Origin: Streptomyces spiroverticillatus
GTDB taxonomy: Bacteria > Actinomycetota > Actinomycetes > Streptomycetales > Streptomycetaceae
Assembly: GCA_014650415.1 (NCBI GenBank)
Contig: BMUX01000001.1
Coordinates: 372,001 to 436,000 of the forward strand
Length of the DNA: 64,000 bases
Reading direction: 5' to 3'
The notes under the pieces: model-generated
What the model was told of the DNA's origin: nothing
Database searches by the model: none
The model's input: only the letters and a program-made list of their open reading frames with translations
Translations under genes and position numbers: made by a program
Shown: piece by piece, positions 35,391 through 43,019 of the stretch
Position numbering within the stretch: the first letter of the stretch is position 1
Layout of the letters: each line of letters starts with the position of its first letter

Positions 35391-36656
35391 TCAGGTGCGG
35401 GGGAAGTGGAGTGCCACGTCCAGCATCGAGTGCTGGAAGACGCCGAAGTGGTTGGTGGTCGGGCCCTGGTCGACGAGGGTGACGTGGCGGGTGCCGTGGG
35501 CCTTCAACTGGCGGGCGCAGCTTCGGGTGTTGGCGATGACGGATTCGTGGTCGCCGGTCGCGCTGTAGAGGGTGACGGGGAGGTTCGGGCGCCAGGCGCA
35601 GGTCGTGTCGATGGAGCGGATCGCCCGGAGGAAGTTGCCGGTGGGGTGGGCGAGGTTGGCGTACCAGGCGGGGGTGAGGAGTTCCTGGAGGGTGGCGGGG
35701 AGCTGGGGGATGATCTCCTCCTCCTTGTGGGTGCCGTCGAAGAGGGATTCGACGCGGGCCGCGTACGGGGCGCGGAAGACCTCGGCCGGGTCCGTGTAGA
35801 GGGGCGGGGTGTGGAGGTTCTTGTGCGCGGTGAGTACGTACGCGATGAGGATCACGGCGGCGCGGCCCGGCACGGATCCGTCGGCCATGGACGGGAGTTC
35901 GGCGTGTTCGAGGTCGTAGGGGCCCGATCCGGTACGGAGTCCGCTCAGGCGGGCGTGGCGGACCGCGCCGGACGCCACCGCCCGGCCCACCGCCATCGCC
36001 ACGTGGCCGCCCTGCGAGAAGCCGGTGACGTACGTGTCGTCGGAGAGGCGGAACTGGCGGAGCGAGCGGACCGCTTCGAGGAGGTCGAGGGTTGCGGAGA
36101 CGGCGGACTGCTGGTGCATGAAGGGGTGCCGGTCGGGGCTCTCGCCGAGGCCCAGGTAGTCGGGTACGAGTACGGCTCGGCCGCCGGCCGCGTACACCTG
36201 GGCGGCGGTGCCGTCCGGGCCCTGGGGGGCGACGGAGGGGGCGCGGCCCTTGAAGGTCATCGAGCCGTGGGTGTGGAGGACGGTGGGGAGGGGGCGGGGT
36301 CGTTCGCCCTTGCCGGTCACCGGTACGGCGAGGAGGCCGGAGGCGGTGGTGGGGGTGCCCTGAGGGGTGGTGGTGCGGTAGCGGACGCGGTAGGTGGTGA
36401 CGGGGTGCACGATCGCCTTGCGGTACTGGGGGTCGGTGCCGGTGAAGCCGTGTTGGCGGGCGGAGGTGGTGATTTCGGTGGGGGTGCGGGTGGCTAAGGG
36501 GGTGATGGAGAGGGGGGTGGGGCCCTGAGTGGGCCCCTGGGCGGGGGACTGGGCCTGGGCCGGGGTGGTGGCGAGGGTGGCCAGTGTGGCTGCGGCGAGG
36601 GCGGCGGAGCGCCAACTCCCCTGGCGGGTAAGCCTCTTGGGCTGAGTTCGGGTCAT
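35391..36656 (-). CDS. Secreted lipase / alpha-beta hydrolase (LIP family)
   Basis: 421 residues. A basic N-terminus plus hydrophobic core with Ala-rich cleavage region (~1-36) is a Sec signal peptide. The mature enzyme shows the nucleophile elbow GFSQGG and, before it, PDYLGLGES. Late Asp and His residues (TGDHES, TTNHFGVFQ) complete a plausible triad. The family (fungal-type secretory lipases, Pfam LIP) cleaves esters outside the cell. Codon 54 is TTA, read only by the bldA tRNA, so production is probably tied to development. The ribosome site is weak. Confidence 0.9.
   Translation of the reverse strand: MTRTQPKRLTRQGSWRSAALAAATLATLATTPAQAQSPAQGPTQGPTPLSITPLATRTPTEITTSARQHGFTGTDPQYRKAIVHPVTTYRVRYRTTTPQGTPTTASGLLAVPVTGKGERPRPLPTVLHTHGSMTFKGRAPSVAPQGPDGTAAQVYAAGGRAVLVPDYLGLGESPDRHPFMHQQSAVSATLDLLEAVRSLRQFRLSDDTYVTGFSQGGHVAMAVGRAVASGAVRHARLSGLRTGSGPYDLEHAELPSMADGSVPGRAAVILIAYVLTAHKNLHTPPLYTDPAEVFRAPYAARVESLFDGTHKEEEIIPQLPATLQELLTPAWYANLAHPTGNFLRAIRSIDTTCAWRPNLPVTLYSATGDHESVIANTRSCARQLKAHGTRHVTLVDQGPTTNHFGVFQHSMLDVALHFPRT
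36495..36497 (-). other. TTA leucine codon (bldA-dependent) at codon 54 of the lipase gene
   Basis: The reverse strand reads ATC ACC CCC TTA GCC ACC, in frame with the lipase. Confidence 0.88.
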
Positions 36657-36722
36657 GTGGAGAGGGACGAGGGGGTGGGGGTGGAGGGTTGATTCGGGTG
36701 GGGAGGTGGTGGGGCTGGCCCG

Positions 36723-36872
36723 TGTCGGGGGTGCGGGCCCTCGGGCCGGGAGGGGGCGGGCCGGTGCCGGGGGGCGCGGGCAGGGGCCGGGACCGGGGCG
36801 GGCCCGGATCGGGCGGGCCGCCCCCTTGCCCGCCCGTCCCGCCCCCGGGGGGCGGCCCCGCCGCCCAAGGGG
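36723..36872 (-). repeat. Dispersed GC-rich intergenic repeat, family 1, copy B (inverted)
   Basis: The reverse complement matches copies A and C over more than 100 nt, with the core at 36817-36836. It fills half of the 340-nt gap between the lipase start and the MFS gene end; no gene is supported in this gap. Frames running through it are compositional artefacts. Confidence 0.8.
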
Positions 36873-36937
36873 ACGAGGGAAGAGGGAGGGGGGCGGCTTC
36901 GCCGCCAGGGGGGATGGTGCCCGGAGGGCATCCATCT

Positions 36938-36991
36938 AGGGGCGCGGGGAACTGCGCGACCAGCCACGACGCACCCGCACGGAACCGGGAC
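36938..36991 (+). repeat. Dispersed intergenic repeat, family 2, copy 1
   Basis: 54 nt containing ggggcgcggggaactgcgcg. An inverted copy with about 4 differences in 51 aligned positions is at 52597-52651. I recognise this motif, from memory, as widespread between genes in Streptomyces genomes. Confidence 0.8.
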
Positions 36992-36996
36992 CACCC

Positions 36997-38508
36997 TCAC
37001 CCCTCACGGGACCCCCCGCGCAGGACCAAGCAGGAGAAGACCGCCGCGCCCACCATCACCCCCGCCGCCCCGAAGGCAGCCACGTTCAGGCCGTCGGTGA
37101 AGGCGGTGCGGGCGGCGGAGAGGAGGGGTTCGGCGGAGGCCGGCGGCAAGTGGGCCGCCGAGGCCAGCGCGCCGCCCAGGGTTTCCCGTACCGGAGCGGG
37201 GTCGAAGGCGGACATGCCCCGCGTGTAGACCGCCGCCCCGATGCTCCCCAGGATCGCCATCCCCAGCGCACCCCCGAACTCCGTGCCGGATTCCACGACC
37301 GCCGCCGCCGCACCCGCCCGCTCCGGCGGGGCCGCGCCGAGGGCCATCTCGTTGGCCAGGGTCATGGCCACGACGATCCCGCCGACGTACAGCGCACAGC
37401 CGGTCAGGACGTACCAGAGGGCGGAGTCCACGGACACCTGGGTGAGCCAGAGGAAGCCGCCCGAAGCGAGGAGGAAGGCCCCGGTCATCACGTACGCACG
37501 GTCCAGACGGGCGGCCAGCGTCGCGCCCAGCGGCGCCAGGACCGGCACGGCGACCGACGGGACCAGGCTCCACAGCGCCGCTTCGAGCGGGCTCATGCCG
37601 CGCACCGACTGGAGGTACTGCGTGAAGAAGACCGCGAACCCGACCGTCCCGAACATCGCGATGACGTTCGCCAGCATCGCCCCGCCGAACATGCGCTGAC
37701 GGAGGAGGGGGACGTCGATCATCGGGGAGGAGAGAGTGCGCTGCCGACGCAGGAAGAGCAGGCCGAGGGCAAGGCCCGCCACGATGGACAGGCAGGGGGT
37801 CAACTCCAGCCCGTGCTTGGCGAGTTCCTTGATGCCGTGGATGACGGGCAGGACCGCCGCCAGGGACAGCACCGCACTCGTGACGTCGAAGCGGCCCGCC
37901 GTCGGGGACTTGAACTCCGGGAGGAGGAAGGGCGCGAGGGCCAGGAGCAGCAGCATGGCGGGGAGGTTGATCAGGAAGACGGAGCCCCACCAGAAGTGTT
38001 CCAGGAGCAGGCCGCTGAGGACCGGGCCGAGGGAGATCCCGGCGGTCATGACGCCCGTCCACGCCGTGATCGCCTTGGCCCGCTGGCCCGCGTCACGGAA
38101 GAGGTTGCGGATGAGGGCGAGCGTGGAGGGCATCAGGGTCGCCCCGCCGATGCCGAGCAACGCCCGTACGGCGATGAGCATTTCGGGCGTGGTGGCGTAC
38201 GCGGCGGCCACCGAGGCCGCCCCGAACGCCGCCGCCCCGCACAGCAGCAGCCTGCGCCGCCCGATGCGGTCGCCGAGCGCCCCCATGGTGATGAGCAGCC
38301 CGGCGAGCACGAACCCGTACACGTCCAGGATCCACAGCTGCTGCGTGGCGCTGGGGGCGAGGTCGCGGCCGATGTAGGGGATCGCGAAGTAGAGGACGGA
38401 CACGTCCATGGAGACGAGGAGGAGCGGCAGCATCAGGACGCCGAGGGCGGTCCATTCGCGGCGACCCGCGAGGGGCGCGGGGGCGGGCGGGGGTGCGGTG
38501 GTGGTCAT
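36997..38508 (-). CDS. MFS drug exporter, DHA2 (EmrB/QacA) family
   Basis: 503 residues with 14 predicted membrane segments. Motif A appears in ALGDRIGRRRLLL after helix 2, and the helix-1 motif in LLVSMDVSVLYFAIP matches the DHA2 family (D before helix 1 end). Helix 5 carries TAGISLGPVLSGLLLEHFWW (motif C). It should expel hydrophobic or cationic compounds using the proton gradient. ATG at 38508. The divergent gene encodes a GntR-TetR hybrid regulator, and the 173-nt gap holds two operator-like palindromes. Confidence 0.95.
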   Translation of the reverse strand: MTTTAPPPAPAPLAGRREWTALGVLMLPLLLVSMDVSVLYFAIPYIGRDLAPSATQQLWILDVYGFVLAGLLITMGALGDRIGRRRLLLCGAAAFGAASVAAAYATTPEMLIAVRALLGIGGATLMPSTLALIRNLFRDAGQRAKAITAWTGVMTAGISLGPVLSGLLLEHFWWGSVFLINLPAMLLLLALAPFLLPEFKSPTAGRFDVTSAVLSLAAVLPVIHGIKELAKHGLELTPCLSIVAGLALGLLFLRRQRTLSSPMIDVPLLRQRMFGGAMLANVIAMFGTVGFAVFFTQYLQSVRGMSPLEAALWSLVPSVAVPVLAPLGATLAARLDRAYVMTGAFLLASGGFLWLTQVSVDSALWYVLTGCALYVGGIVVAMTLANEMALGAAPPERAGAAAAVVESGTEFGGALGMAILGSIGAAVYTRGMSAFDPAPVRETLGGALASAAHLPPASAEPLLSAARTAFTDGLNVAAFGAAGVMVGAAVFSCLVLRGGSREG

Positions 38509-38550
38509 GGCGGGCTCCCGAGGAGTGTGGTGCGTGCGGCTGTCTGTACG

Positions 38551-38575
38551 TCGTACGCAAGCTCTGTGCGTACGA
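38551..38575. promoter_or_regulatory. TCGTACGC inverted repeat, MFS side
   Basis: TCGTACGC (38551-38558) and GCGTACGA (38568-38575) are perfect inverted arms with a 9-nt spacer, 43-67 nt upstream of the exporter start codon. Likely operator. Confidence 0.55.
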
Positions 38576-38611
38576 GATAAACAGCCCGGCTCGGAAGCAG
38601 CCAGGGCCGAC

Positions 38612-38670
38612 CTAGTGCACTGCCGCAGAGGGGCAGTTGGGGCCCTGGTGCACTAGTGCAGTGCACTAGT
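38612..38670. promoter_or_regulatory. TAGTGCAC operator cluster before the GntR-TetR gene
   Basis: A 19-nt near-perfect palindrome (38652-38670, one central mismatch) of ACTAGTGCA/GTGCACTAGT halves lies 12 nt before the regulator start. A related half-site ctagtgcact is at 38612-38621. This is a strong candidate for the regulator's own binding site. Confidence 0.65.
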
Positions 38671-38681
38671 ACGGTACGGCC

Positions 38682-39650
38682 ATGACCCGCGACACACCCC
38701 CTGCCGCCGCCCCCGCCGCTCCCGCTGTCCCCGCCACCCCCTCCGCCCGCATCGCCGACGCGATCCGCCGCCGCATCGCCTCCGGCGACCTCTCCCCCGG
38801 CGACCGGGTGCCCTCCACCCGGGAGATCACCCGCGAGTGGGGCGTCGCCATGGCCACCGCCAGCCGGGTGCTCGCACTGCTCGCGCAGGAGGGCCTGGTC
38901 CGGGCGGTTCCGGGCGTGGGTACGGTCGTGGCGCCACCGACGACCGGCACGCGGCCCGCGCACGCACCCGCGCCGGGCGCGCTCACCCGGGAGCGGATCG
39001 TCCGCACCGCCGTGGCGCTCGCCGACGCGGAGGGGCTCGGCACGCTCACCATGCGCCGGGTCGCCACCGAGCTGGGCACCTCCACGATGGCCCTGTACCG
39101 GCACGTCCCCGGCAAGGCGGACCTGGTGCACCTGATGTCGGAGGCGGCGTTCGCGGAGCGCCCGCTCGGGTCGCCCGCACTGGGCGGGTGGCGGGCCCGG
39201 CTCACGTACTCCACGCGGTGGCTGTGGCGGATGTACGTCCGGCACCCCTGGATGGCGCAGGCGATGGCCGCGCTGACTCGCCCGCAGGCCGCCCCGCACG
39301 CGATGCGGTACACGGAGTGGGTGCTGCACGCGCTGAGCGGGCAGGGGCTCACGCCGTCCCAGATGATGCACGTCCACCTCACCCTGTTCGGGCACGCCCA
39401 GGGCCTGGCCGGGACCCTGGAGCAGGAGAACAGGGCCCGGCAGGACACCGGGATGACCTCGGAGGAGTGGCTCGCGACCCAGGAGGCGCGCGCGGCGGAG
39501 GTGCAGGCGGCGGGCGGCTTCCCGGTCCTGAGTTCGTACTTCGAGCAGGACGGGTTCGAGCTGGACCTGGAGAGCCTGTTCACGTTCGGGGTGGAGCGGA
39601 TCCTGGACGGGGTGGCGGTGCTCATCTCCCGTACGAATGCGCCCTCTTGA
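38682..39650 (+). CDS. GntR-TetR hybrid transcriptional regulator
   Basis: 322 residues with two DNA-binding domains. Residues ~20-88 are a GntR winged helix (RIADAIRRRIASGDLSPGDRVPS, then the recognition helix). Residues ~100-150 are a TetR helix-turn-helix (LTMRRVATELGTSTMALYRHVPGKADL). The C-terminal ~170 residues are a TetR ligand domain (TetR_C_1-like, as in tetracycline repressors). Such GntR+TetR fusions are known in actinobacteria next to drug exporters. Divergent from the MFS exporter, which it probably represses until a drug binds. Confidence 0.93.
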   Translation: MTRDTPPAAAPAAPAVPATPSARIADAIRRRIASGDLSPGDRVPSTREITREWGVAMATASRVLALLAQEGLVRAVPGVGTVVAPPTTGTRPAHAPAPGALTRERIVRTAVALADAEGLGTLTMRRVATELGTSTMALYRHVPGKADLVHLMSEAAFAERPLGSPALGGWRARLTYSTRWLWRMYVRHPWMAQAMAALTRPQAAPHAMRYTEWVLHALSGQGLTPSQMMHVHLTLFGHAQGLAGTLEQENRARQDTGMTSEEWLATQEARAAEVQAAGGFPVLSSYFEQDGFELDLESLFTFGVERILDGVAVLISRTNAPS

Positions 39651-39657
39651 GGGTCTG

Positions 39658-40005
39658 TCAGCTCTCCGCCTGCGCCTCCCGGATGCGGGCTGCGGTCCTT
39701 GAGGGGTCGTAGTCCTCGGGGACGCCCTCGACCAGGATGATGTCGCCGGGGAGGTGCTTGGTGCGCAGCGGGACGATCTCCTGGTAGGCGGGGGACGCGT
39801 ACCAGGCGCGGGCGGAGTCCAGGTCCGGGAAGGCGACCAGGACGGGGGCGCCGTGCCAGGAGCCCTCCAGGACCTCGTGCTCCTTGAAGTGGACGAGGAA
39901 GCGGCCGCCGAAGGGGTCGAGGGTGCTCTGCATGCGCTCGACGTAGGTGAGGACGTCGTCGTTGATCGGGCCGGGGCCGATGTGGGCGATGGCGTAGGCG
40001 GTCAT
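39658..40005 (-). CDS. DUF1330 family protein (dimeric alpha-beta barrel)
   Basis: 115 residues. YAIAHIGPGPINDDVLTYVERM opens the small ferredoxin-like fold; the GGRFLVH and FPDLDSARAWYASPAYQEIVPLR motifs are those of DUF1330/NIPSNAP-like proteins. No catalytic residues are known for the family. ATG at 40005 with a GGGA-rich ribosome site. It converges with the regulator gene, 7 nt apart. Function unknown. Confidence 0.9.
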   Translation of the reverse strand: MTAYAIAHIGPGPINDDVLTYVERMQSTLDPFGGRFLVHFKEHEVLEGSWHGAPVLVAFPDLDSARAWYASPAYQEIVPLRTKHLPGDIILVEGVPEDYDPSRTAARIREAQAES

Positions 40006-40170
40006 GTCCCGTTCCCTTCGGTGGGTCTGCTCGGAGGGTCTGCCGGGGGTGCGAACTCCGGCTTCCTCGCGTTGAGTTGAATCGTGCCGCAGAGGGTGGG
40101 CGGGGTCGATTACGTGCGGGGTAAAGAGGCGGGCGGGGAAAGGCCCGGGGAGCTGCGTCATGATGTGCGC

Positions 40171-40890
40171 ATGACTTATCCACGGGGGCCGCAGCAGCCA
40201 CACCCTCACCCACAGCAGCCATACGCTCAGCAGCCGTACCCGCCGGGGCAGTACCCTCCGCCGCAGGGCCAGTACGTCCCGCAACAGGGCCAGTACGCAC
40301 CGCCGCAGGGCCAGTACGTCCCTCAGCAGGGCCAGTACGCACCGCCCCAGGGCCAGCACCCCTATCCGTACGGGCCGCACGCACCCCAGCACCCTCAGCA
40401 GCCCCAGTACCCCCAGCCGCCCCAGCGCCCCCGCGTCCCCGCCCGCGCCGGTGAAGGCCGGCGCTACCTCGCCGTCACCATCGACGGCATGATCGCCCTG
40501 TTCGGCGGGCCCCGGATCTTCCCGCCGGACGCGGCGACGATGAGCGGGCCCGAGATGTTCGGGGTGCTCGTGGTCGCCGTGGTCGGGACGTCGCTGGTGA
40601 ACCAGTACGTGCTGACGCTGCTCTTCCGCGGCAGCGTCGGCAAGCTGATCACCGGCATCCGCGTGGTGCGGGCCGCCGACGGGGGCCGCCCCGGGCCGAT
40701 CAGGACGCTGGTGCGCTGGCTGGGCGGGCTGTGCTGGATCCCGCTCCAGCCCTGGTACTGGCTGCGGGACTTCTTCCGGATGGCCTCCGGCTCCCGCAGC
40801 ACCCCGCGCGGCACGCTCGGGGACAACGTCGAGGGCGACCTCTACGACGACATGGCGGGCCTGCGCTACGTACGCCGCAAGGACCTCTGA
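40171..40890 (+). CDS. RDD family membrane protein with Pro/Gln-rich repeats
   Basis: 239 residues. The first ~95 are Pro/Gln/Tyr-rich, with four 7-residue QGQYVPQ/QGQYAPP repeats. The remainder is an RDD domain: VPARAGEGRRYLAVTIDGMI (RxxA..D) opens helix 1, helix 2 is at ~130-150, and KLITGIRVVRA with GLCWIPLQPWYWLRDFF closes it. RDD proteins are small membrane proteins of unclear function (some linked to Na+ transport). The ATG at 40171 could be replaced by a GTG two codons upstream. Confidence 0.88.
   Translation: MTYPRGPQQPHPHPQQPYAQQPYPPGQYPPPQGQYVPQQGQYAPPQGQYVPQQGQYAPPQGQHPYPYGPHAPQHPQQPQYPQPPQRPRVPARAGEGRRYLAVTIDGMIALFGGPRIFPPDAATMSGPEMFGVLVVAVVGTSLVNQYVLTLLFRGSVGKLITGIRVVRAADGGRPGPIRTLVRWLGGLCWIPLQPWYWLRDFFRMASGSRSTPRGTLGDNVEGDLYDDMAGLRYVRRKDL
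40264..40347 (+). repeat. 21-nt tandem repeat, four units, inside the RDD gene
   Basis: Units at 40264-40284, 40285-40305, 40306-40326 and 40327-40347 encode the alternating QGQYVPQ/QGQYAPP heptads, followed by a partial unit. Confidence 0.8.
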
Positions 40891-40940
40891 CCGCAGGACC
40901 GACCGCAGGACCGACCGCAGGACCGACCGACCGCAGGACT
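40889..40940 (+). repeat. 12-nt tandem repeat after the RDD gene
   Basis: gaccgcaggacc is repeated three times (40889-40924), followed by GACC and a fourth near-copy. The first unit overlaps the stop codon. Slippage-prone; no function is evident. Confidence 0.75.
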
Positions 40941-40954
40941 CCCGGACGCGAAAA

Positions 40955-40988
40955 GGCGGGCGCCCCCTTCGAAAAGGGTGCGCCCGCC
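40955..40988. terminator. Bidirectional terminator between RDD and L,D-transpeptidase genes
   Basis: GGCGGGCGC...GCGCCCGCC arms (about 15 bp with one mismatch) around a TCGA-type loop with A/T tracts in the stem, at a convergent junction. Confidence 0.8.
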
Positions 40989-41014
40989 CTCGTACGAGCA
41001 GAGAAGCCGGAGGA

Positions 41015-42289
41015 TCAGACCTCCGAACCCGCCTTCCAGGCCGCCCAGTCCAGGTTCCAGCCGTTGAGGCCGTTGTCCGGCTTGATGGTCTTGTCCGGGG
41101 AGTTCTTCACGATGACGACGTCGCCGACGATCGAGTTGTTGAAGAACCACGAGCCCGGCGTGTTCGGGTCGTCCGCGCCCTGGGTGTCGGAGAGGCCGAC
41201 GCAGCCGTGGCTGGTGTTGGCGCTGCCGAAGATGGACTTCGCGCCCCAGTAGTTGCCGTGGATGAAGGTGCCCGACGTGGACAGCCGCATGGCGTGCGGG
41301 ACGTCCTTGATGTCGTACTCGCCCTTGCCGTCGTCGTCCGTGAAGCCGACCGTCGCACCGTCCATGCGGGTCTCCTTGAACTTCTCGGAGATCACCATCT
41401 TGCCGTTGTACGTCGGGTTGGACGGCGAACCGGCGGAGATCGGGATGGTCTTGACGACCTTGCCGTCCTGCGTGACGGTCATCTTCTTGGTCTTGGCGTC
41501 GACCGTGGAGACCTGGTTGCGGCCCACGGTGAACTTCACCGTCTTGTCCTGGACGCCCATGACGCCGTCGGCGCCCTCGACGCCGTCCAGCTTGAGCTTC
41601 ATGGTGACCTGGGAGCCGCCCTTCCAGTAGTCCTGGGGGCGGAAGTCGAGGCGCTGGGAGTCGAACCAGTGGCCGACGACCTCCTGGCCGCTGCTGGAGG
41701 AGACCGTGATGCCCTGCTGGACGGCCTTCTTGTTGGTGATCGCCTTGTCGAAGCGGATCGAGACCGGCATGCCCACGCCGACCTTGGAGCCGTCCTCGGG
41801 CGTGAAGTTGCCTATGAAGCTGTTCTTCGGGGAGACCGTGGTGAAGGAGCGGTTCTCGTGCGCCTTGCGGTTGTCGCCGTCGACGGCGGTGGCGCTCAGC
41901 TTGTAGACCGTGGCGCGCTGGAGGCGGGTGTCGGGCTTCCAGCTCGCACCGTCGGCGGCGATGGTGCCCTTGACCTCCTTGCCGGCGGCGTCGGTCAGCT
42001 TGACCTCGGTGAGCTTGCCGTCGGCGACGGTGACCTTGGCGTCGTTGTTGATGCCGACGTTGGTGGCACCGGACTTGGGGGAGATCTCTATTCGGGCCTT
42101 GGAGGTGTCCTTGGCGGCTGCCGCGTCGGACTGCTCCTGCGACTTCTTCGACCCGTCGGCGTCGCTCTTGCCGCCGTCGCCCTTGCCGTCGTCGCTACAG
42201 CCCGAAAGCACCAGAACGCCGCCGAGCAGCGCGGACGCGTACGCCAGACCCCTGCGCCGCTTGCTGTTCGTGATCACACGCTTCTCCAT
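41015..42289 (-). CDS. Lipoprotein L,D-transpeptidase (Ig-like plus YkuD domains)
   Basis: 424 residues. A signal peptide ends in a lipobox LVLSGC with Cys31 as the lipidated residue. A Ser/Lys/Asp-rich linker leads to two Ig-like domains (~65-265) and the YkuD catalytic domain (~268-400). The active site SHGCVGL places His361 and Cys363, with an upstream HGNYWG. It makes 3-3 cross-links between stem peptides of peptidoglycan, which are frequent in Streptomyces, and works outside the membrane. ATG at 42289. Divergent from a small LAxTG surface protein. Confidence 0.95.
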   Translation of the reverse strand: MEKRVITNSKRRRGLAYASALLGGVLVLSGCSDDGKGDGGKSDADGSKKSQEQSDAAAAKDTSKARIEISPKSGATNVGINNDAKVTVADGKLTEVKLTDAAGKEVKGTIAADGASWKPDTRLQRATVYKLSATAVDGDNRKAHENRSFTTVSPKNSFIGNFTPEDGSKVGVGMPVSIRFDKAITNKKAVQQGITVSSSSGQEVVGHWFDSQRLDFRPQDYWKGGSQVTMKLKLDGVEGADGVMGVQDKTVKFTVGRNQVSTVDAKTKKMTVTQDGKVVKTIPISAGSPSNPTYNGKMVISEKFKETRMDGATVGFTDDDGKGEYDIKDVPHAMRLSTSGTFIHGNYWGAKSIFGSANTSHGCVGLSDTQGADDPNTPGSWFFNNSIVGDVVIVKNSPDKTIKPDNGLNGWNLDWAAWKAGSEV

Positions 42290-42656
42290 CGTTGCCGATT
42301 TCCCCGCAGCCGCCGGGGCGCGGACCTGGCCGAAAACCCGGGTCCCGCCGGGCAGCACTTCCCCTGCCAATGCTGTTACAACCCCGGATCCGACGCCGCC
42401 GTTCCACTTTTGAGCAAAGTGTGGTCAACGCCACTCACCGGGGCCACGGGCCGAGACCCGTGCACTTCCGACGCTACGCCGCCCCTTTTGCCCCTGCTCG
42501 GGCGGGGTCATGCGGGGGGCAAGGGTGGTTTCCGGCCGGATTTCCGGACGCCGGAACCAAGAATTCCGCCCCCACACGCCTTTCCTCCGACCCGCTGCTT
42601 TCATTAGCATCGGCCCGCACGACCAATTCGCGGGTGCCTCAAGGGGGATCGATACC
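42290..42656. other. 367-nt divergent intergenic region
   Basis: It separates the L,D-transpeptidase and the LAxTG protein. I see no supported gene. It should contain both promoters: a TAGCAT (42605-42610) lies 46 nt before the GTG of the surface protein and could be a -10, but no convincing -35 pairs with it. No strong palindrome. Confidence 0.5.
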
Positions 42657-43019
42657 GTGACCGCACTCCGACCGCTGCTCACCGCCACCGCCGCAGGCGG
42701 GCTGCTGGCCGCGCTGTGGTTCGTACCGTCGGCGAACGCGACGGTGGAAACCCCGCAGGCGCAGGGCGCACAGACGCAGGGCACTCGGGCCGCCGAGAGG
42801 CAGAAGCCCACGCAGGCCCAGCAGGCCGCGCACGGGCCGAACGCCGCCGCGCCCGACAAGGCCGCGCCGGCCAAGCCGGGCAAGGACGCCGCTCTCGCGC
42901 TCGCCGACACCGGCAGCGTCGACACCACCCCGTACCTCATCGGCGGGACGGCCTTCCTCGGTATCGGCGCGGGCTTCGTCACGTACTCGGTACGTCGTCG
43001 GGGCGCGCTGCCCGTCTAA
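42657..43019 (+). CDS. Small secreted protein with C-terminal LAxTG sorting signal
   Basis: 120 residues. N-terminal signal peptide (~1-28, ending PSANA), a Gln/Ala/Pro/Lys-rich low-complexity middle, then LADTG at ~84-88, a hydrophobic helix (TPYLIGGTAFLGIGAGF) and a basic tail SVRRRG. This is the class E sortase sorting signal (LAxTG) used in Streptomyces, as in short chaplin-like anchors. It is likely to be linked to peptidoglycan. GTG start with AAGGGGG nine bases upstream. The mature wall-attached part is only ~55 residues and has no domain. Confidence 0.8.
   Translation: MTALRPLLTATAAGGLLAALWFVPSANATVETPQAQGAQTQGTRAAERQKPTQAQQAAHGPNAAAPDKAAPAKPGKDAALALADTGSVDTTPYLIGGTAFLGIGAGFVTYSVRRRGALPV

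Noticed and set aside
36657-36935. Extra N-terminal residues on the lipase
   Set aside because: They derive from the repeat element; the signal peptide begins at 36656.
40264-40347. Possible CRISPR array
   Set aside because: The repeats are contiguous 21-mers inside a reading frame, without spacers.
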